A DNA stretch of 64,000 nucleotides from Clostridium scatologenes (GCF_000968375.1 NZ_CP009933.1:3286001-3350000), one strand, 5' to 3'; positions 15,647-24,290 are shown, counted from the stretch's first letter. Translations and numbers: made by a program. Notes: generated from the letters alone by a model not told the origin.

Positions 15647-18600
15647 TTACACAACCATGCCATTTGTAGGCACAATGTGTGGAACTTTTTTTGTAATAAT
15701 ATAATTCATATCATAAATTTTTATTATTTTTTCTCCTTTCTGTGGTTCTCTATATAGTCTTTTCAAAATTGACAAGTCTTCTTTTTTATCATTAAACATT
15801 TCCAAAAATACTTTGCTGCAAGATTTAAATAATATAGTAATTAATTTTCTAGCAATATGGTCATAATCACTAGTATGGCATAACTCATAAATTATTTTAT
15901 ACATTGTTTCTTTTTTAATATTATCTCTATAATATTCAGCAATTTCATTTTGTTTTTTCTTACATTTTGTGTATTTTTCTTCAGATTCTATCATATCCTT
16001 TGCCCATATTGCTTTACAGTCATTATTGTGATCTTCAACTTTTTTTATTATAACTGGTATTTGCTTACGATCGGCTCCTGCATATTTTATATCATCCATT
16101 ACTTGTATTAATTGTTTTAAATTATTGTTACTATTTCTTTTAGTCCTAATTTCTGGTATTTTCTCTGTTATAACTTCTTCTAATATGTCCATTGTAGTCT
16201 CATAAGTTTCATAATAATATTTTTGTTTTTTATTTTCTTTTTTTGCTATGTATTTGAAAAACATTGGTCTTACTTTTGCTATTTTATAATCCTTTAATTT
16301 TTCTCTATAATCTAACAACTGATTCTTATAATCTTCTCTGTATTTTTTGTAATCTATTCCTAAATTTTTGCAATCCTGACAAGTATTTTTATTGATTTGA
16401 AATTCAATAAATTTATCATGTGAACTTATAATCCTGTCTGATGCTATTTTATAAGTGTTTTTATGTACTAACTCATAATCCAAATATCTTTTACAAATTT
16501 CTTGTAATTCTAGTTTATTATTAATCGTAAATTCTTTTTTTGCTTTATCTATCTCTATACAACTCATAACATCTAACTGACATACTATTCTATAAAGTTC
16601 TTGAACTTCTGGACTATCTATGGCTTTTTTATCTTTATTAATCATATGCCATAACTTAGAATTTAATTGTTGAGAGGTATTAATAATCCATCCTATAAGA
16701 TTTTCAGAGGTATCAAAATCAAGTTTACTTTTTTCTTTTGCAGTATTCAACCTTTTAACTGGATCTGCCTCAACTTTAGACGTTGGCACTAAAAATTTAT
16801 CATAATCTTTCTTCATAGCACTTAATAAATAGCAATTATTTGTTAAGATTAATTGGTCACTATCAAAATCAGCAGATGAAGCACGTTCAAGTAAATTTTC
16901 TTTAATCGAATTAACACAAACTATTTGAGCTGTTAAATTAAAATATTTATTTAACACTTTACATTCAACATTTTTAAATAAAATACGATTCCCCATTGTA
17001 ACATGAGGAGACCTACATCCTAATAATTCCTCATTAGTAAAATTAGTATTATGTATTTCATTACCTACCAATACACTACTTTCCCTATTCCAATGCATAG
17101 GATGTTTTTCATCTTTAATAGTAGCCTTTAACATTTCGAGACCATTTCCAAATAAAACCGAATAATTTCCTCTAACCAAAATATGACCTTTTCTCATATT
17201 TTTAATATAACTATCAATGGCATCATCTCTAAAATTTTGAAATATATTAGTCTTTTCTACATCATTATTAACTTCTAACAAAGAAAACATTAAATCATTT
17301 GTATTATTTAACTCTCTTTCTTCTAATGTATCTCCTAATTTCATTTTTAAATGTTGTCTAAATACATTGATATCAGTTTTTAATAATTTTAAATAATCAA
17401 ATGAAGGTTGTAGAAAATTCTGTATTGCTGTTTTATCCATATTTAATGTATTTAAAAGCTGGTAATGGCATTGTACCATTTCTCCATCAAAGTAGTGCGT
17501 AGGCTTGTCGTATTTTACTACTCCCCAAGTTGATTCTAATTCCTTTATGTAATCCATAAAATTATCATTAAATTTTAAATACTTAATACTACTTGGAGTT
17601 GTAATCATAAGAATATCTTCAATTTTTTCTGCTCCAGTACCAATATAATTTAATTGTTCTAAAGATGTTATGTTATTATCCTTAAAGAAACCCTGAATAT
17701 TAGTGTTAAAGCACGCTGTTTTGGTCATTCTGTTACGCAATAACAGAAATCCTTTATCTGAATAGTTATTTTTATTATATTTTTTCATATCTATTTTAGT
17801 ATTGCATTTAAAATGTACTGGTTTTATTAGATCTTTTAAATCTCTATTTGCATGTTTCCATTGTTTAAAAACGCTAGAATCTAGGAGTGATTGCCCATCC
17901 CAGATTTTATTAGTTATTTCAACTGGTTTTTCCTTTGTAACAAGTCTATCTTTATTGTTTATATTTTCCATTTCAGTAACTATAGCAGTATCATTAAATG
18001 TACTTTCTTCATCTTTAATAAGAAGAATATTTTTTGGATCTATATGTATAGTGTCTATAATTGAACTGGTTATAAGTGCTATGTATGCTTCTAGTCCTGC
18101 TAAATTTATCTTTTCATCTTTAGCAAATGTTAATCCCATCATACTCCATTTTATAATATCATTATATAAATCTTCTCTTATAAATAAACATTTACCTACT
18201 CTACTCGAACCACTAGATCTCATAAACCTAACCATCTTATTACCATTAAATTTAAATCCATTTTCATACAAATTTTCTCTTATATCTTTAGCAGATTTTA
18301 AAGTGCTGCCACATAATTTATCAATATCTTTAGTATCTTTAGAAGCTTTAAATGCAACTAATTCACCTTTATCATTGTGATACTCTCCATTTTCATCAAA
18401 TTCAATTTTTTCTAATTCAATATTATCAATTTCTTCATATTTAACAAAATATTTATTAATCTTATCTTTTTTGATATATTTTTCTGAGAACTCTTTTACA
18501 GCATATTTAAATGTTACACTAATAACTGCATCTGTATATTGTTTCCCATTTATCATATAAAATATATTTTGTTTTTTTGGCTGATCTTTATATACTGCTT

Positions 18601-18751
18601 TTGCAACCTTATCCAATTGAATACACTCTAAACTATAATCAATCGTTGCTTTAAATTTTTTCTTGTTATCTTTTATTTTTAATCCTTTTACTCCACAATT
18701 AAGGATGTCCTTACCTTCTATTTGTATTATGTTAGATGCTAAATTTTCCAT
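15647..18751 (-). CDS. single-chain phage RNA polymerase, YonO/QDE-1-like
   Basis: 1034 residues. The catalytic double-psi barrel signature ADFDSDQ (D628, D630, D632) matches the universal NADFDGDQ of the beta-prime subunit and the DxDGD of eukaryotic RNA-dependent polymerases. About 40 residues before it, GCRSPHVTMGN aligns with the RNPCLHPGD motif of the QDE-1 family. A segment near 335-355 (LLLRNRMTKTACFN) is a plausible first-barrel strand. In phage SPbeta the homolog YonO is a single-polypeptide DNA-dependent RNA polymerase used for late genes. Ser replaces the usual Gly between the second and third Asp. The gene has SD AAGGGGG and its own terminator, and follows the replication initiator. 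I infer it transcribes prophage late genes. Its N- and C-terminal thirds show no other known domain. Confidence 0.82.
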   Translation of the reverse strand: MENLASNIIQIEGKDILNCGVKGLKIKDNKKKFKATIDYSLECIQLDKVAKAVYKDQPKKQNIFYMINGKQYTDAVISVTFKYAVKEFSEKYIKKDKINKYFVKYEEIDNIELEKIEFDENGEYHNDKGELVAFKASKDTKDIDKLCGSTLKSAKDIRENLYENGFKFNGNKMVRFMRSSGSSRVGKCLFIREDLYNDIIKWSMMGLTFAKDEKINLAGLEAYIALITSSIIDTIHIDPKNILLIKDEESTFNDTAIVTEMENINNKDRLVTKEKPVEITNKIWDGQSLLDSSVFKQWKHANRDLKDLIKPVHFKCNTKIDMKKYNKNNYSDKGFLLLRNRMTKTACFNTNIQGFFKDNNITSLEQLNYIGTGAEKIEDILMITTPSSIKYLKFNDNFMDYIKELESTWGVVKYDKPTHYFDGEMVQCHYQLLNTLNMDKTAIQNFLQPSFDYLKLLKTDINVFRQHLKMKLGDTLEERELNNTNDLMFSLLEVNNDVEKTNIFQNFRDDAIDSYIKNMRKGHILVRGNYSVLFGNGLEMLKATIKDEKHPMHWNRESSVLVGNEIHNTNFTNEELLGCRSPHVTMGNRILFKNVECKVLNKYFNLTAQIVCVNSIKENLLERASSADFDSDQLILTNNCYLLSAMKKDYDKFLVPTSKVEADPVKRLNTAKEKSKLDFDTSENLIGWIINTSQQLNSKLWHMINKDKKAIDSPEVQELYRIVCQLDVMSCIEIDKAKKEFTINNKLELQEICKRYLDYELVHKNTYKIASDRIISSHDKFIEFQINKNTCQDCKNLGIDYKKYREDYKNQLLDYREKLKDYKIAKVRPMFFKYIAKKENKKQKYYYETYETTMDILEEVITEKIPEIRTKRNSNNNLKQLIQVMDDIKYAGADRKQIPVIIKKVEDHNNDCKAIWAKDMIESEEKYTKCKKKQNEIAEYYRDNIKKETMYKIIYELCHTSDYDHIARKLITILFKSCSKVFLEMFNDKKEDLSILKRLYREPQKGEKIIKIYDMNYIITKKVPHIVPTNGMVV

Positions 18752-18812
18752 ATGTATTATATCCCCCTTAATTTTAAATATTATGATTAAATCTTCCTCT
18801 TAGATTAAAAAG

Positions 18813-20012
18813 CTAAATGCTCTGTATAAAATTATCAAACTCTTTATCATAATCATCATTATAAATATCATCATTTTTCTTATATGTTTCTGATTCAAAA
18901 TTTTTATCTGTTTTAAGTCCACTCTTTCCGATTTTACCTTTAGGTTTAGACTTGTTAATTACTGGAATAGAATTTTCTTTTAAATAATCATAATCTATTA
19001 CATTATCTTTTTTATCATGTTCATTAGTATCTTTGTCATCAAATCCTTCTTTTGGAACATATGTATTTTGCTTTGCATATTGTTGTTTCAATAATTCCAT
19101 TTCTTCTTTTAATTCTCTATTTTCTTTTTCTAATTCAGTTTCATTAATTTTCTTTTCAACATTGTTAATTTTAGCTTTAGTAGAACGTTTCTTATTAGAT
19201 TTTACTTTATCAGTATGTATTAATTTCTTTTCAGCTATTTGACATTCTAATTGTAATTTAAAATTTTCTTCATTTTCCCAAAATCCTATAAATGTAGTAC
19301 AATAATGTTTTTCCTGAGTTAAATAATCATTATTATATCTTATTAAATGTAAATCATCTTGTAATATTTTATTATATCTCTGAACAGTTCTACTATCTGT
19401 TATTATTTGTTTTAATTTTGATTGAGTTAAATACCCAAATTCTGATTCTGAATGTCTAACTCTACAGCATGCTATGTAATATCGAGCAATAGCAAATTTA
19501 TCTACTCTTATCTTATTAATAGTTAAATAATCAAATATTAATTCTAAATCCTTATCTTTAACTTTAAACCAAAAATCATCGGGCGGAAATTCCATTTCAG
19601 TATAAAAACTCATATGTTTACTTTTAATGAATTCTTCTATCATATTTTCATTAATTAAATCATCATTAGCTTTTTCTTGTTTTAATAGTTCCAATTTATT
19701 GTAATGAAGGTCATAAACATTTTTTATATAACCTTTATTAATTAAACAAACTATAGCATCAGTTATATCATTTGTAATATTATCATTATGGTTGGCATCC
19801 ACATGTAAATACTCACATAACATATCATAAGATGTAATAGCTAATCCTTTATGTCCTAAATAAGTTCTATATAACAAGGTATATATTATAAAAGCATCTG
19901 TTGTTATTTCTACATTGTCATAAGATTCATTAGGTAATTTTACAAAACTATCTTCCTTTAGGTTTAATTCATGTACATCTTCTTTAGGTAATTCTTTAAC
20001 TGTATTCTCCAT
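18813..20012 (-). CDS. winged-helix replication initiator-like protein
   Basis: 399 residues. The N-terminal part (TTDAFIIYTLLYRTYLGHKG, about 37-56, then YDMLCEYLHV) is a winged-helix DNA-binding region as in plasmid and phage initiators and DnaD-like proteins. A second winged-helix-like segment occurs near 190-235 (YLTQSKLKQIITDSRTVQRY). A coiled-coil follows near 290-315 and a charged, Lys/Asp-rich tail ends the protein. SD AAGGAGA precedes ATG. An iteron array and AT-rich repeats lie directly upstream, the normal layout for a Rep protein that binds its own origin. The family (RepA_N or other) is not certain. Confidence 0.65.
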   Translation of the reverse strand: MENTVKELPKEDVHELNLKEDSFVKLPNESYDNVEITTDAFIIYTLLYRTYLGHKGLAITSYDMLCEYLHVDANHNDNITNDITDAIVCLINKGYIKNVYDLHYNKLELLKQEKANDDLINENMIEEFIKSKHMSFYTEMEFPPDDFWFKVKDKDLELIFDYLTINKIRVDKFAIARYYIACCRVRHSESEFGYLTQSKLKQIITDSRTVQRYNKILQDDLHLIRYNNDYLTQEKHYCTTFIGFWENEENFKLQLECQIAEKKLIHTDKVKSNKKRSTKAKINNVEKKINETELEKENRELKEEMELLKQQYAKQNTYVPKEGFDDKDTNEHDKKDNVIDYDYLKENSIPVINKSKPKGKIGKSGLKTDKNFESETYKKNDDIYNDDYDKEFDNFIQSI

Positions 20013-20139
20013 AAATTATCAATCTCCTTAATTTGTTTTATTTTGGTTTTAAAAATATCTATCCAATAAATGAAAGAAAAGAAAAAAAGAATGTGTGTAT
20101 GATAAGATGCAATTTTTTAATTGCAACTTAGTATCATAT

Positions 20140-20376
20140 CTTTATTAATTGTTTTTTATCTTTATTAATTATTTCTTATCTTCTATCTATATTTATTATC
20201 TTTATTCACTGTGTTATATAGGATTTAACCGTTAGTTTAATACACACTATAGGATATAACTGTTAGTTTAATACACACTATAGGTTATAAACTTTAAATT
20301 CTAAAATAGCATAGATTTTATAGGATATATCCGTAAGGTATAATATTACATTTTAAAGTGTATATCCTATAAAATC
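20140..20376. repeat. iteron array and AT-rich region: probable plasmid-type origin
   Basis: Two adjacent 31-bp direct repeats, TATAGGATWTAACYGTTAG followed by TTTAATACACAC, occupy 20217-20247 and 20248-20278, with a third partial copy from 20279. A 16-bp inverted repeat of the same core (GATTTTATAGGATATA, 20314-20329; complement 20361-20376) follows. To the left, TTATCTTTATTaATT is repeated about three times (20140-20210), a likely melting region, next to a DnaA-box-like TTATTCACT (20202-20210). The cluster stands immediately upstream of the initiator gene. No gene is present from 20013 to 20482. Confidence 0.75.
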
Positions 20377-20427
20377 ATAATCAGCTTTTAATTTTATCAT
20401 TGATCTTTCTTAAATAATTTTGAATTT

Positions 20428-20457
20428 ATTCTACTAGAGAACTAACTCTAGTAGAAT
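20428..20457. terminator. 12-bp perfect hairpin behind the 97-residue gene
   Basis: ATTCTACTAGAG (20428-20439) pairs perfectly with CTCTAGTAGAAT (20446-20457). Flanks are AT-rich but have no long T-run, so it may be a terminator or an extra binding site at the edge of the origin. Confidence 0.55.
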
Positions 20458-20482
20458 ATTTAGTTTTAAATCTATTTTTACT

Positions 20483-20776
20483 TTAAGCTATTCCTTGTCC
20501 CCAAGGCGTTTCTTTATTATCTCTTACTATATCTTCAAGTAATTTATCCTTTTCTTTATTAGTAAGACCTTTACATTGTTTAACAGTTTTTGTTGCAACT
20601 ATTTTTCTATATATTTTTTCTGCCTTTTCTGGTGTTATGTTGAACTTTTTCGCTACTTCCTCTAATACAACTGAATCATGTTTAGATGGATAATATCCAC
20701 CATCAATCTTTTTATAAAAAGCCCACCTTTCATTGCAATAAGTATAAATTTGTACATTTGTACGTCCTTTTTTCAT
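20483..20776 (-). CDS. hypothetical protein next to the origin
   Basis: 97 residues, basic (pI appears high), with an N-terminal YTYCNERWAFYKKIDGGYYP segment and a helical C-terminal half containing KKFNITPEKAEKIYRKIV. SD AAGGAGG precedes ATG. It sits between the iteron origin and the small XRE regulator, so a role in replication or copy control is possible but not shown. Confidence 0.6.
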   Translation of the reverse strand: MKKGRTNVQIYTYCNERWAFYKKIDGGYYPSKHDSVVLEEVAKKFNITPEKAEKIYRKIVATKTVKQCKGLTNKEKDKLLEDIVRDNKETPWGQGIA

Positions 20777-20852
20777 AGTTGTTTTCCTCCTTAAAATTTG
20801 TTTTTAATAAATTTTTAATAAAGTTTTATTACCTAATAATCGTAGTCTCAAA

Positions 20853-20892
20853 AAACCTTGTATTTTAAATTTATATTTGAAATACAAGGTTT
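20853..20892. terminator. bidirectional intrinsic terminator
   Basis: AAACCTTGTATTT (20853-20865) and AAATACAAGGTTT (20880-20892) form a 13-bp stem with T-runs on both strands. It separates the 97-residue gene from the XRE regulator unit. Confidence 0.85.
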
Positions 20893-21247
20893 TTCTTTTA
20901 AAATCACCTCTCTTCTCAAAAATACTATTTACTTTTTTCATAAATCATGTTAATATAAGATATATAAAAAAATTCAATTCACCCTTTCTTTGTTTTTAAT
21001 TTTGAATTTTGATTTATGTTTAATTTTCAAAGATCAGGGTATACTAATTAAAAAATATGGTAATCATATTAATATTCTAAGTGGATACTGGAATACCCCC
21101 TTAGTTTTTGGCTACCAACTATAAGTGTATTATTTTTGGCATTGTATATCAATGTTACAATAATGTTATATTTTGCCTTAATAGGCATTCTACTAAAACT
21201 ATGTTTGAAAATCTCGTATTTGCATAGTTTATTTGTGTTTCTTGAAA
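20893..21247. other. gene-free stretch with small dyads
   Basis: No coding frame of note. CATTGTATATCAATG and GCCTTAATAGGC (about 21140-21190) are small dyads between the XRE gene and the origin-proximal gene. They could be operators or part of an untranslated leader. Nothing else is recognisable. Confidence 0.4.
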
Positions 21248-21439
21248 TTAGTTTGAGGGTTTGCTTAAAAATTGTTCTAATCCAATTTTAACTTTATTAG
21301 CTACTTTACGATCATTTTTTAAAAAATGGCACAATGTACTTTTGTGTACACCAATTTTTGTTGCAAGGTATACATATTTGATACCATGCTGTTCTACATA
21401 GTTAATTGTTTCATTTCTTATTTCTTGTTCACTCAACAT
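21248..21439 (-). CDS. short XRE-type helix-turn-helix regulator
   Basis: 63 residues from the ATG at 21439, behind AAAGGAGGGAGA; the longer frame would translate this SD. The helix-turn-helix is clear (IKYVYLATKIGVHKSTLCHFLKND, residues about 18-41). Such single-domain XRE proteins are common in Clostridium phages and plasmids. An imperfect inverted repeat upstream (21486-21517) is its probable operator. It may control replication or partition genes. Confidence 0.75.
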   Translation of the reverse strand: MLSEQEIRNETINYVEQHGIKYVYLATKIGVHKSTLCHFLKNDRKVANKVKIGLEQFLSKPSN

Positions 21440-21485
21440 TCTCCCTCCTTTCATTTGGAAAGTTTTCAAATTCAGTCATATCAAC

Positions 21486-21517
21486 GGTTAAGGTCAATTA
21501 TTGGTGACCTTTTAACC
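21486..21517. promoter_or_regulatory. imperfect inverted repeat upstream of the XRE gene
   Basis: GGTTAAGGTCA (21486-21496) and TGACCTTTTAACC (21505-21517) are complementary apart from a two-base insertion. It lies about 50 bases upstream of the regulator's start and is a candidate operator. Confidence 0.5.
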
Positions 21518-21539
21518 TCATCAATTTGACGCATCTTTA

Positions 21540-21940
21540 ATTTTAAATATCTCTTCTCCTATTGTGTTATTATAAATCCTATAACCACCCCGTTTATAAG
21601 GTGAATGTGTGGAAATTTATATAGCTTCTTTGAGTATATATCTATTTTTGATAAAATCTATCATTTCTATTGTCTCTGTATAAGAATCTACTAAATAACT
21701 ATCTTTTCTTTCTCCATAAGCTCCACTCTCTATATCTTAAAATCTCCATAGTTTTCACCTTTACCCTTCTAATTATTTTATATTGTATCTGTTGCTGCTT
21801 GTTTTTGTATTCCATAAGCTAGTCTCTTATTCAATATCACTTGAGCTATACAATTAAGCTGCACGACCATTTCAAGTCGTCATTTCAAACCATTTGTGAG
21901 GTGTACAGAATAGAAGTAAAGTATAAAACATATAAATATC
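21540..21940 (-). pseudogene. possible decayed coding remnants
   Basis: There is no intact gene here. On the minus strand two short frames look protein-like: one near 21770-21865 containing LNKRLAYGIQKQAATDTI before a stop, and one near 21620-21735 containing GERKDSYLVDSYTETIEMID before a stop. They are in different frames and may be pieces of an inactivated gene. Parent family not recognised. Confidence 0.3.
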
Positions 21941-22372
21941 CTACCCCTCAAATTGCTGTAATTGCATTTGAGTTTTTAATTTTTTCTGTTCTGCAATTTC
22001 CTCTTTATTAATTTCAGAGTTAACTTCTACTAACCTCGAGTTAGTTTGATGTTCTTCTACTACCTTTGTATCATTGGTACTATTAGTGAGTAACTTTTTA
22101 TCACTTTCATTCACTATTACTACTTGTGTATTACTATCAGTATTTTTGATTGCTTTTGATTTACTTTTATTCTCTTTAGGTAACCTCTTCTTACTTTTAG
22201 GTTTAGCAACTGCATTAACACCACTTTGATTTACAATGTATTCAAATAGGATTCTTTTAATCTCCTGTGTTTCATTAAAGGAATTGGCAAGGTAATCCAA
22301 GACTACCTTCTCCTTTTCCTTGTCTTTATTTAAAGTAAGCTGTATCCTTTTGCTACTAGTGCTGATTGCCAT
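21941..22372 (-). CDS. parR: ParR-like partition adaptor
   Basis: 143 residues from the ATG at 22372, two bases after the ParM stop. The N-terminus (STSSKRIQLTLNKDKEKEKV) followed by LDYLANSF and KRILFEYIV is a ribbon-helix-helix DNA-binding pattern as in ParR. The rest is a long Ser/Thr/Lys/Asn-rich linker ending in a short helix (EQKKLKTQMQLQQFEG), the part that in ParR proteins contacts the actin filament end. Being second in an operon with an actin-like gene is the standard parMR order. Family assignment is by pattern and context. Confidence 0.7.
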   Translation of the reverse strand: MAISTSSKRIQLTLNKDKEKEKVVLDYLANSFNETQEIKRILFEYIVNQSGVNAVAKPKSKKRLPKENKSKSKAIKNTDSNTQVVIVNESDKKLLTNSTNDTKVVEEHQTNSRLVEVNSEINKEEIAEQKKLKTQMQLQQFEG

Positions 22373-22374
22373 CG

Positions 22375-23319
22375 TTACGCCACTTCCCACATGATTTTAC
22401 TAGCTTCATAAGCTCCTTTAATATTAGAATTTAAAGCATCTTCATTAACTTCATAATCTACTTTTAGAACTTTACCATCCAATTCTTTTTCCAACATTAA
22501 TGAAGTTCCTCCTGTTAACACTATTTTTTGATAAGTTTTAATGTTTACATAAGGCTTAATATAATTTAATATATCGTCCCTAAATTCCTTATAAGATTTT
22601 TCAATTACCTTAATTGTTCCATTTTTAATAAGTCTTGGAATATCTTCTTCTTTGTAATCTTCACCCTTCTCCAAATTCTTTATTTTTGTATAAAAGTCAA
22701 AAGAACCATATTTTACTGTTGTTAATGTTTCAATTTCTCCATTTATCATGCAGCATATGTTGATTGTACGTGATCCCAAGTCCAAAATACAAATATCCTT
22801 ATCCTTGTCTTCTTCACTTAATGAATAAAATGAAGCATACCCCTCAGGTAGTACCATGATTTTATGTACCTTAACCATTTTATCAACTCCATTAAATTTA
22901 AAATTGAACTCCTTACCTTTTAGCATCTCTATAATTTTCCCCTTATTATCCATCTGTCCAGCTGGAAGCAGTAAAGTTAAATTAGTTTCGATAATATCTA
23001 TGTCATTGTTTGCTTTAGCTAATGCATATAAAAGTTGACTTGTATAATCTCTATCCACTTTATTAAATTCTCGTGAGAGACTTCCTATACCGATATAAGT
23101 TATTTTATCATCCTGCTGAATCCTTTGATAACCTTCTTCATATGCCTTATAATCAGTACTAATCTTACTACTAAAATCACCTTTCCCTGATTGACCAATG
23201 TATTTAATATTCATGTTTCCTAAGTCGATACACGTAATTCTAATTCCTTCTTCTTTTGTGTTAGCTCCTTCTGTGATTACCCCTTTGTTTGCATTTACAT
23301 TTGTAGTTGTTGTTTCCAT
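22375..23319 (-). CDS. parM: ParM-like actin for DNA segregation
   Basis: 314 residues with the actin-fold nucleotide motifs: phosphate-1 CIDLGNMNIKYI (30-41), phosphate-2 ICILDLGSRTINI (about 180-192), and the adenosine motif VLTGGTSLM (about 268-276). The length and the VLPEGYASF connect motif fit ParM/Alp plasmid actins rather than MreB or FtsA. Filaments of this type push replicated DNA molecules apart using ParR bound to a centromere. SD AGGAGG precedes ATG. Its presence in a prophage implies an extrachromosomal stage. No clear iterated parC is visible upstream. Confidence 0.88.
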   Translation of the reverse strand: METTTTNVNANKGVITEGANTKEEGIRITCIDLGNMNIKYIGQSGKGDFSSKISTDYKAYEEGYQRIQQDDKITYIGIGSLSREFNKVDRDYTSQLLYALAKANNDIDIIETNLTLLLPAGQMDNKGKIIEMLKGKEFNFKFNGVDKMVKVHKIMVLPEGYASFYSLSEEDKDKDICILDLGSRTINICCMINGEIETLTTVKYGSFDFYTKIKNLEKGEDYKEEDIPRLIKNGTIKVIEKSYKEFRDDILNYIKPYVNIKTYQKIVLTGGTSLMLEKELDGKVLKVDYEVNEDALNSNIKGAYEASKIMWEVA

Positions 23320-23370
23320 AATATATGTTCCTCCTTAAATTTATTTTTAATATTTTTTCAATAAAATTAG

Positions 23371-23399
23371 TGGTTAAAATTTAATTAATTGTGTATAAT
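23371..23399 (+). promoter_or_regulatory. plus-strand promoter in the parM upstream region
   Basis: TGGTTA, a 17-base spacer, and TATAAT (23394-23399) with an extended TG at -15. It points away from parM and is followed 75-110 bases later by a strong terminator. Confidence 0.6.
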
Positions 23400-23404
23400 A
23401 TAAT

Positions 23405-23510
23405 TAAGTTTAAATTACATAGTAGAAGATAAGTTTGCCGACTTACTCTACATTTACAATTACATATTTATTTGAAGATATAGGTGTTATTCCTATGTCT
23501 TTTTATTTTT
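23405..23510 (+). ncRNA. candidate small RNA upstream of parM
   Basis: A plus-strand unit of about 105 nt bounded by the promoter at 23371-23399 and an intrinsic terminator (AGATATAGG with CCTATGTCT, one G-U that only forms on this strand, then TTTTTATTTTTTT). The body folds as GTAGA..TAAGT / ACTTA..TCTAC (about 23422-23451). No ORF is present. It is divergent from parM and could regulate the partition operon or regulators in trans. Its first hairpin resembles the one at 15536-15561. Confidence 0.55.
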
Positions 23511-23569
23511 TTGTTTCTATAAGCCCTCACCACCTTTCAATTAATGTATATATAATTATTTTTTAAATA

Positions 23570-24181
23570 TTATTTATAATACTTCTTTATTACCTCTGCT
23601 ATATCATCCATGTAATCTTTAGCTCCATGTAAATCTTCGCTACTACTAATCAATACCCACTCAGGTACTATATCATAGTAATGACATATTGCTTCTATTG
23701 TATCTTCAACGATATGTTTATTAACTTTTTCAGATTTAAACAATTTTAGTAGCAGAATAAATTTATCCAATTCATAATCTTCTTTTGATGAATTAATTAT
23801 ATTTTTGAATTCATCTATAATTTTTATTTTTTTTATTTCTTTATCTAAACTCTTTATTTCTTTATCAATGCTATAAATTGGAACTTGTACTACATCTCGT
23901 TCTTCAAAATTATAATCCATATCATATTTTACAATTTCAGGCTTTAATTCTTTCATTAACTTTTCTTTTTGAATCACTAGCTTATCTATGTCATCTAATT
24001 CTTTTTGTAAATACTCTATAGAAATTCCAAACATATCTGATAATACAGGGAAATATTTCTTTGGTATTTTAGATTTACACTTGATCCATTGATTTATATT
24101 TTGCCTTTGTATTCCTAATCTTGCTGCTAGTTCTGAATGTTGTATACCATAAACCCCTAACGCATACTCTAGACCTATCAC
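23570..24181 (-). CDS. XRE repressor with coiled-coil, copy A
   Basis: 203 residues with a GTG start. An N-terminal XRE helix-turn-helix (HSELAARLGIQRQNINQWIK, about 15-34) is followed by an IDKLVIQKEKL coiled-coil and a helical C-terminal region. It is paralogous to the gene to its right: both open MIGLxY and share the RQxxxQW recognition helix and the IDKLxxQ linker. Two 20-bp operator repeats overlap its promoter, so it is probably autoregulated. Confidence 0.8.
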   Translation of the reverse strand: MIGLEYALGVYGIQHSELAARLGIQRQNINQWIKCKSKIPKKYFPVLSDMFGISIEYLQKELDDIDKLVIQKEKLMKELKPEIVKYDMDYNFEERDVVQVPIYSIDKEIKSLDKEIKKIKIIDEFKNIINSSKEDYELDKFILLLKLFKSEKVNKHIVEDTIEAICHYYDIVPEWVLISSSEDLHGAKDYMDDIAEVIKKYYK

Positions 24182-24207
24182 TGAATTAGTTTCACCTCAA
24201 TTCCTAT

Positions 24208-24261
24208 CTTTTCTTGTCACCGTCAAGTATTATATTAATACCTTTTCTTGTCACTGTCAAG
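24208..24261. promoter_or_regulatory. twin operators and promoter of repressor A
   Basis: CTTTTCTTGTCACCGTCAAG (24208-24227) and CTTTTCTTGTCACTGTCAAG (24242-24261) differ at one base and each has dyad arms CTTG/CAAG. On the minus strand the right copy contains the -35 TTGACA; a -10 (TAATAT or TATAAT) lies between the copies. Confidence 0.75.
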
Positions 24262-24290
24262 AGGATTTAAAAATAATTTTTTATTTGTCT

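Noticed and set aside
17802..18380. 192-codon plus-strand frame
   Set aside because: Antisense shadow of the RNA polymerase gene, Leu/Ser/Ile-rich, without SD.
20140..20292. Iteron array considered as a CRISPR array
   Set aside because: The 31-bp units are directly adjacent with no spacers, and no cas genes are in the window.
23320..23569. Classical parC centromere upstream of parM
   Set aside because: No set of phased direct repeats is present; the structure seen is better explained as a small RNA unit.
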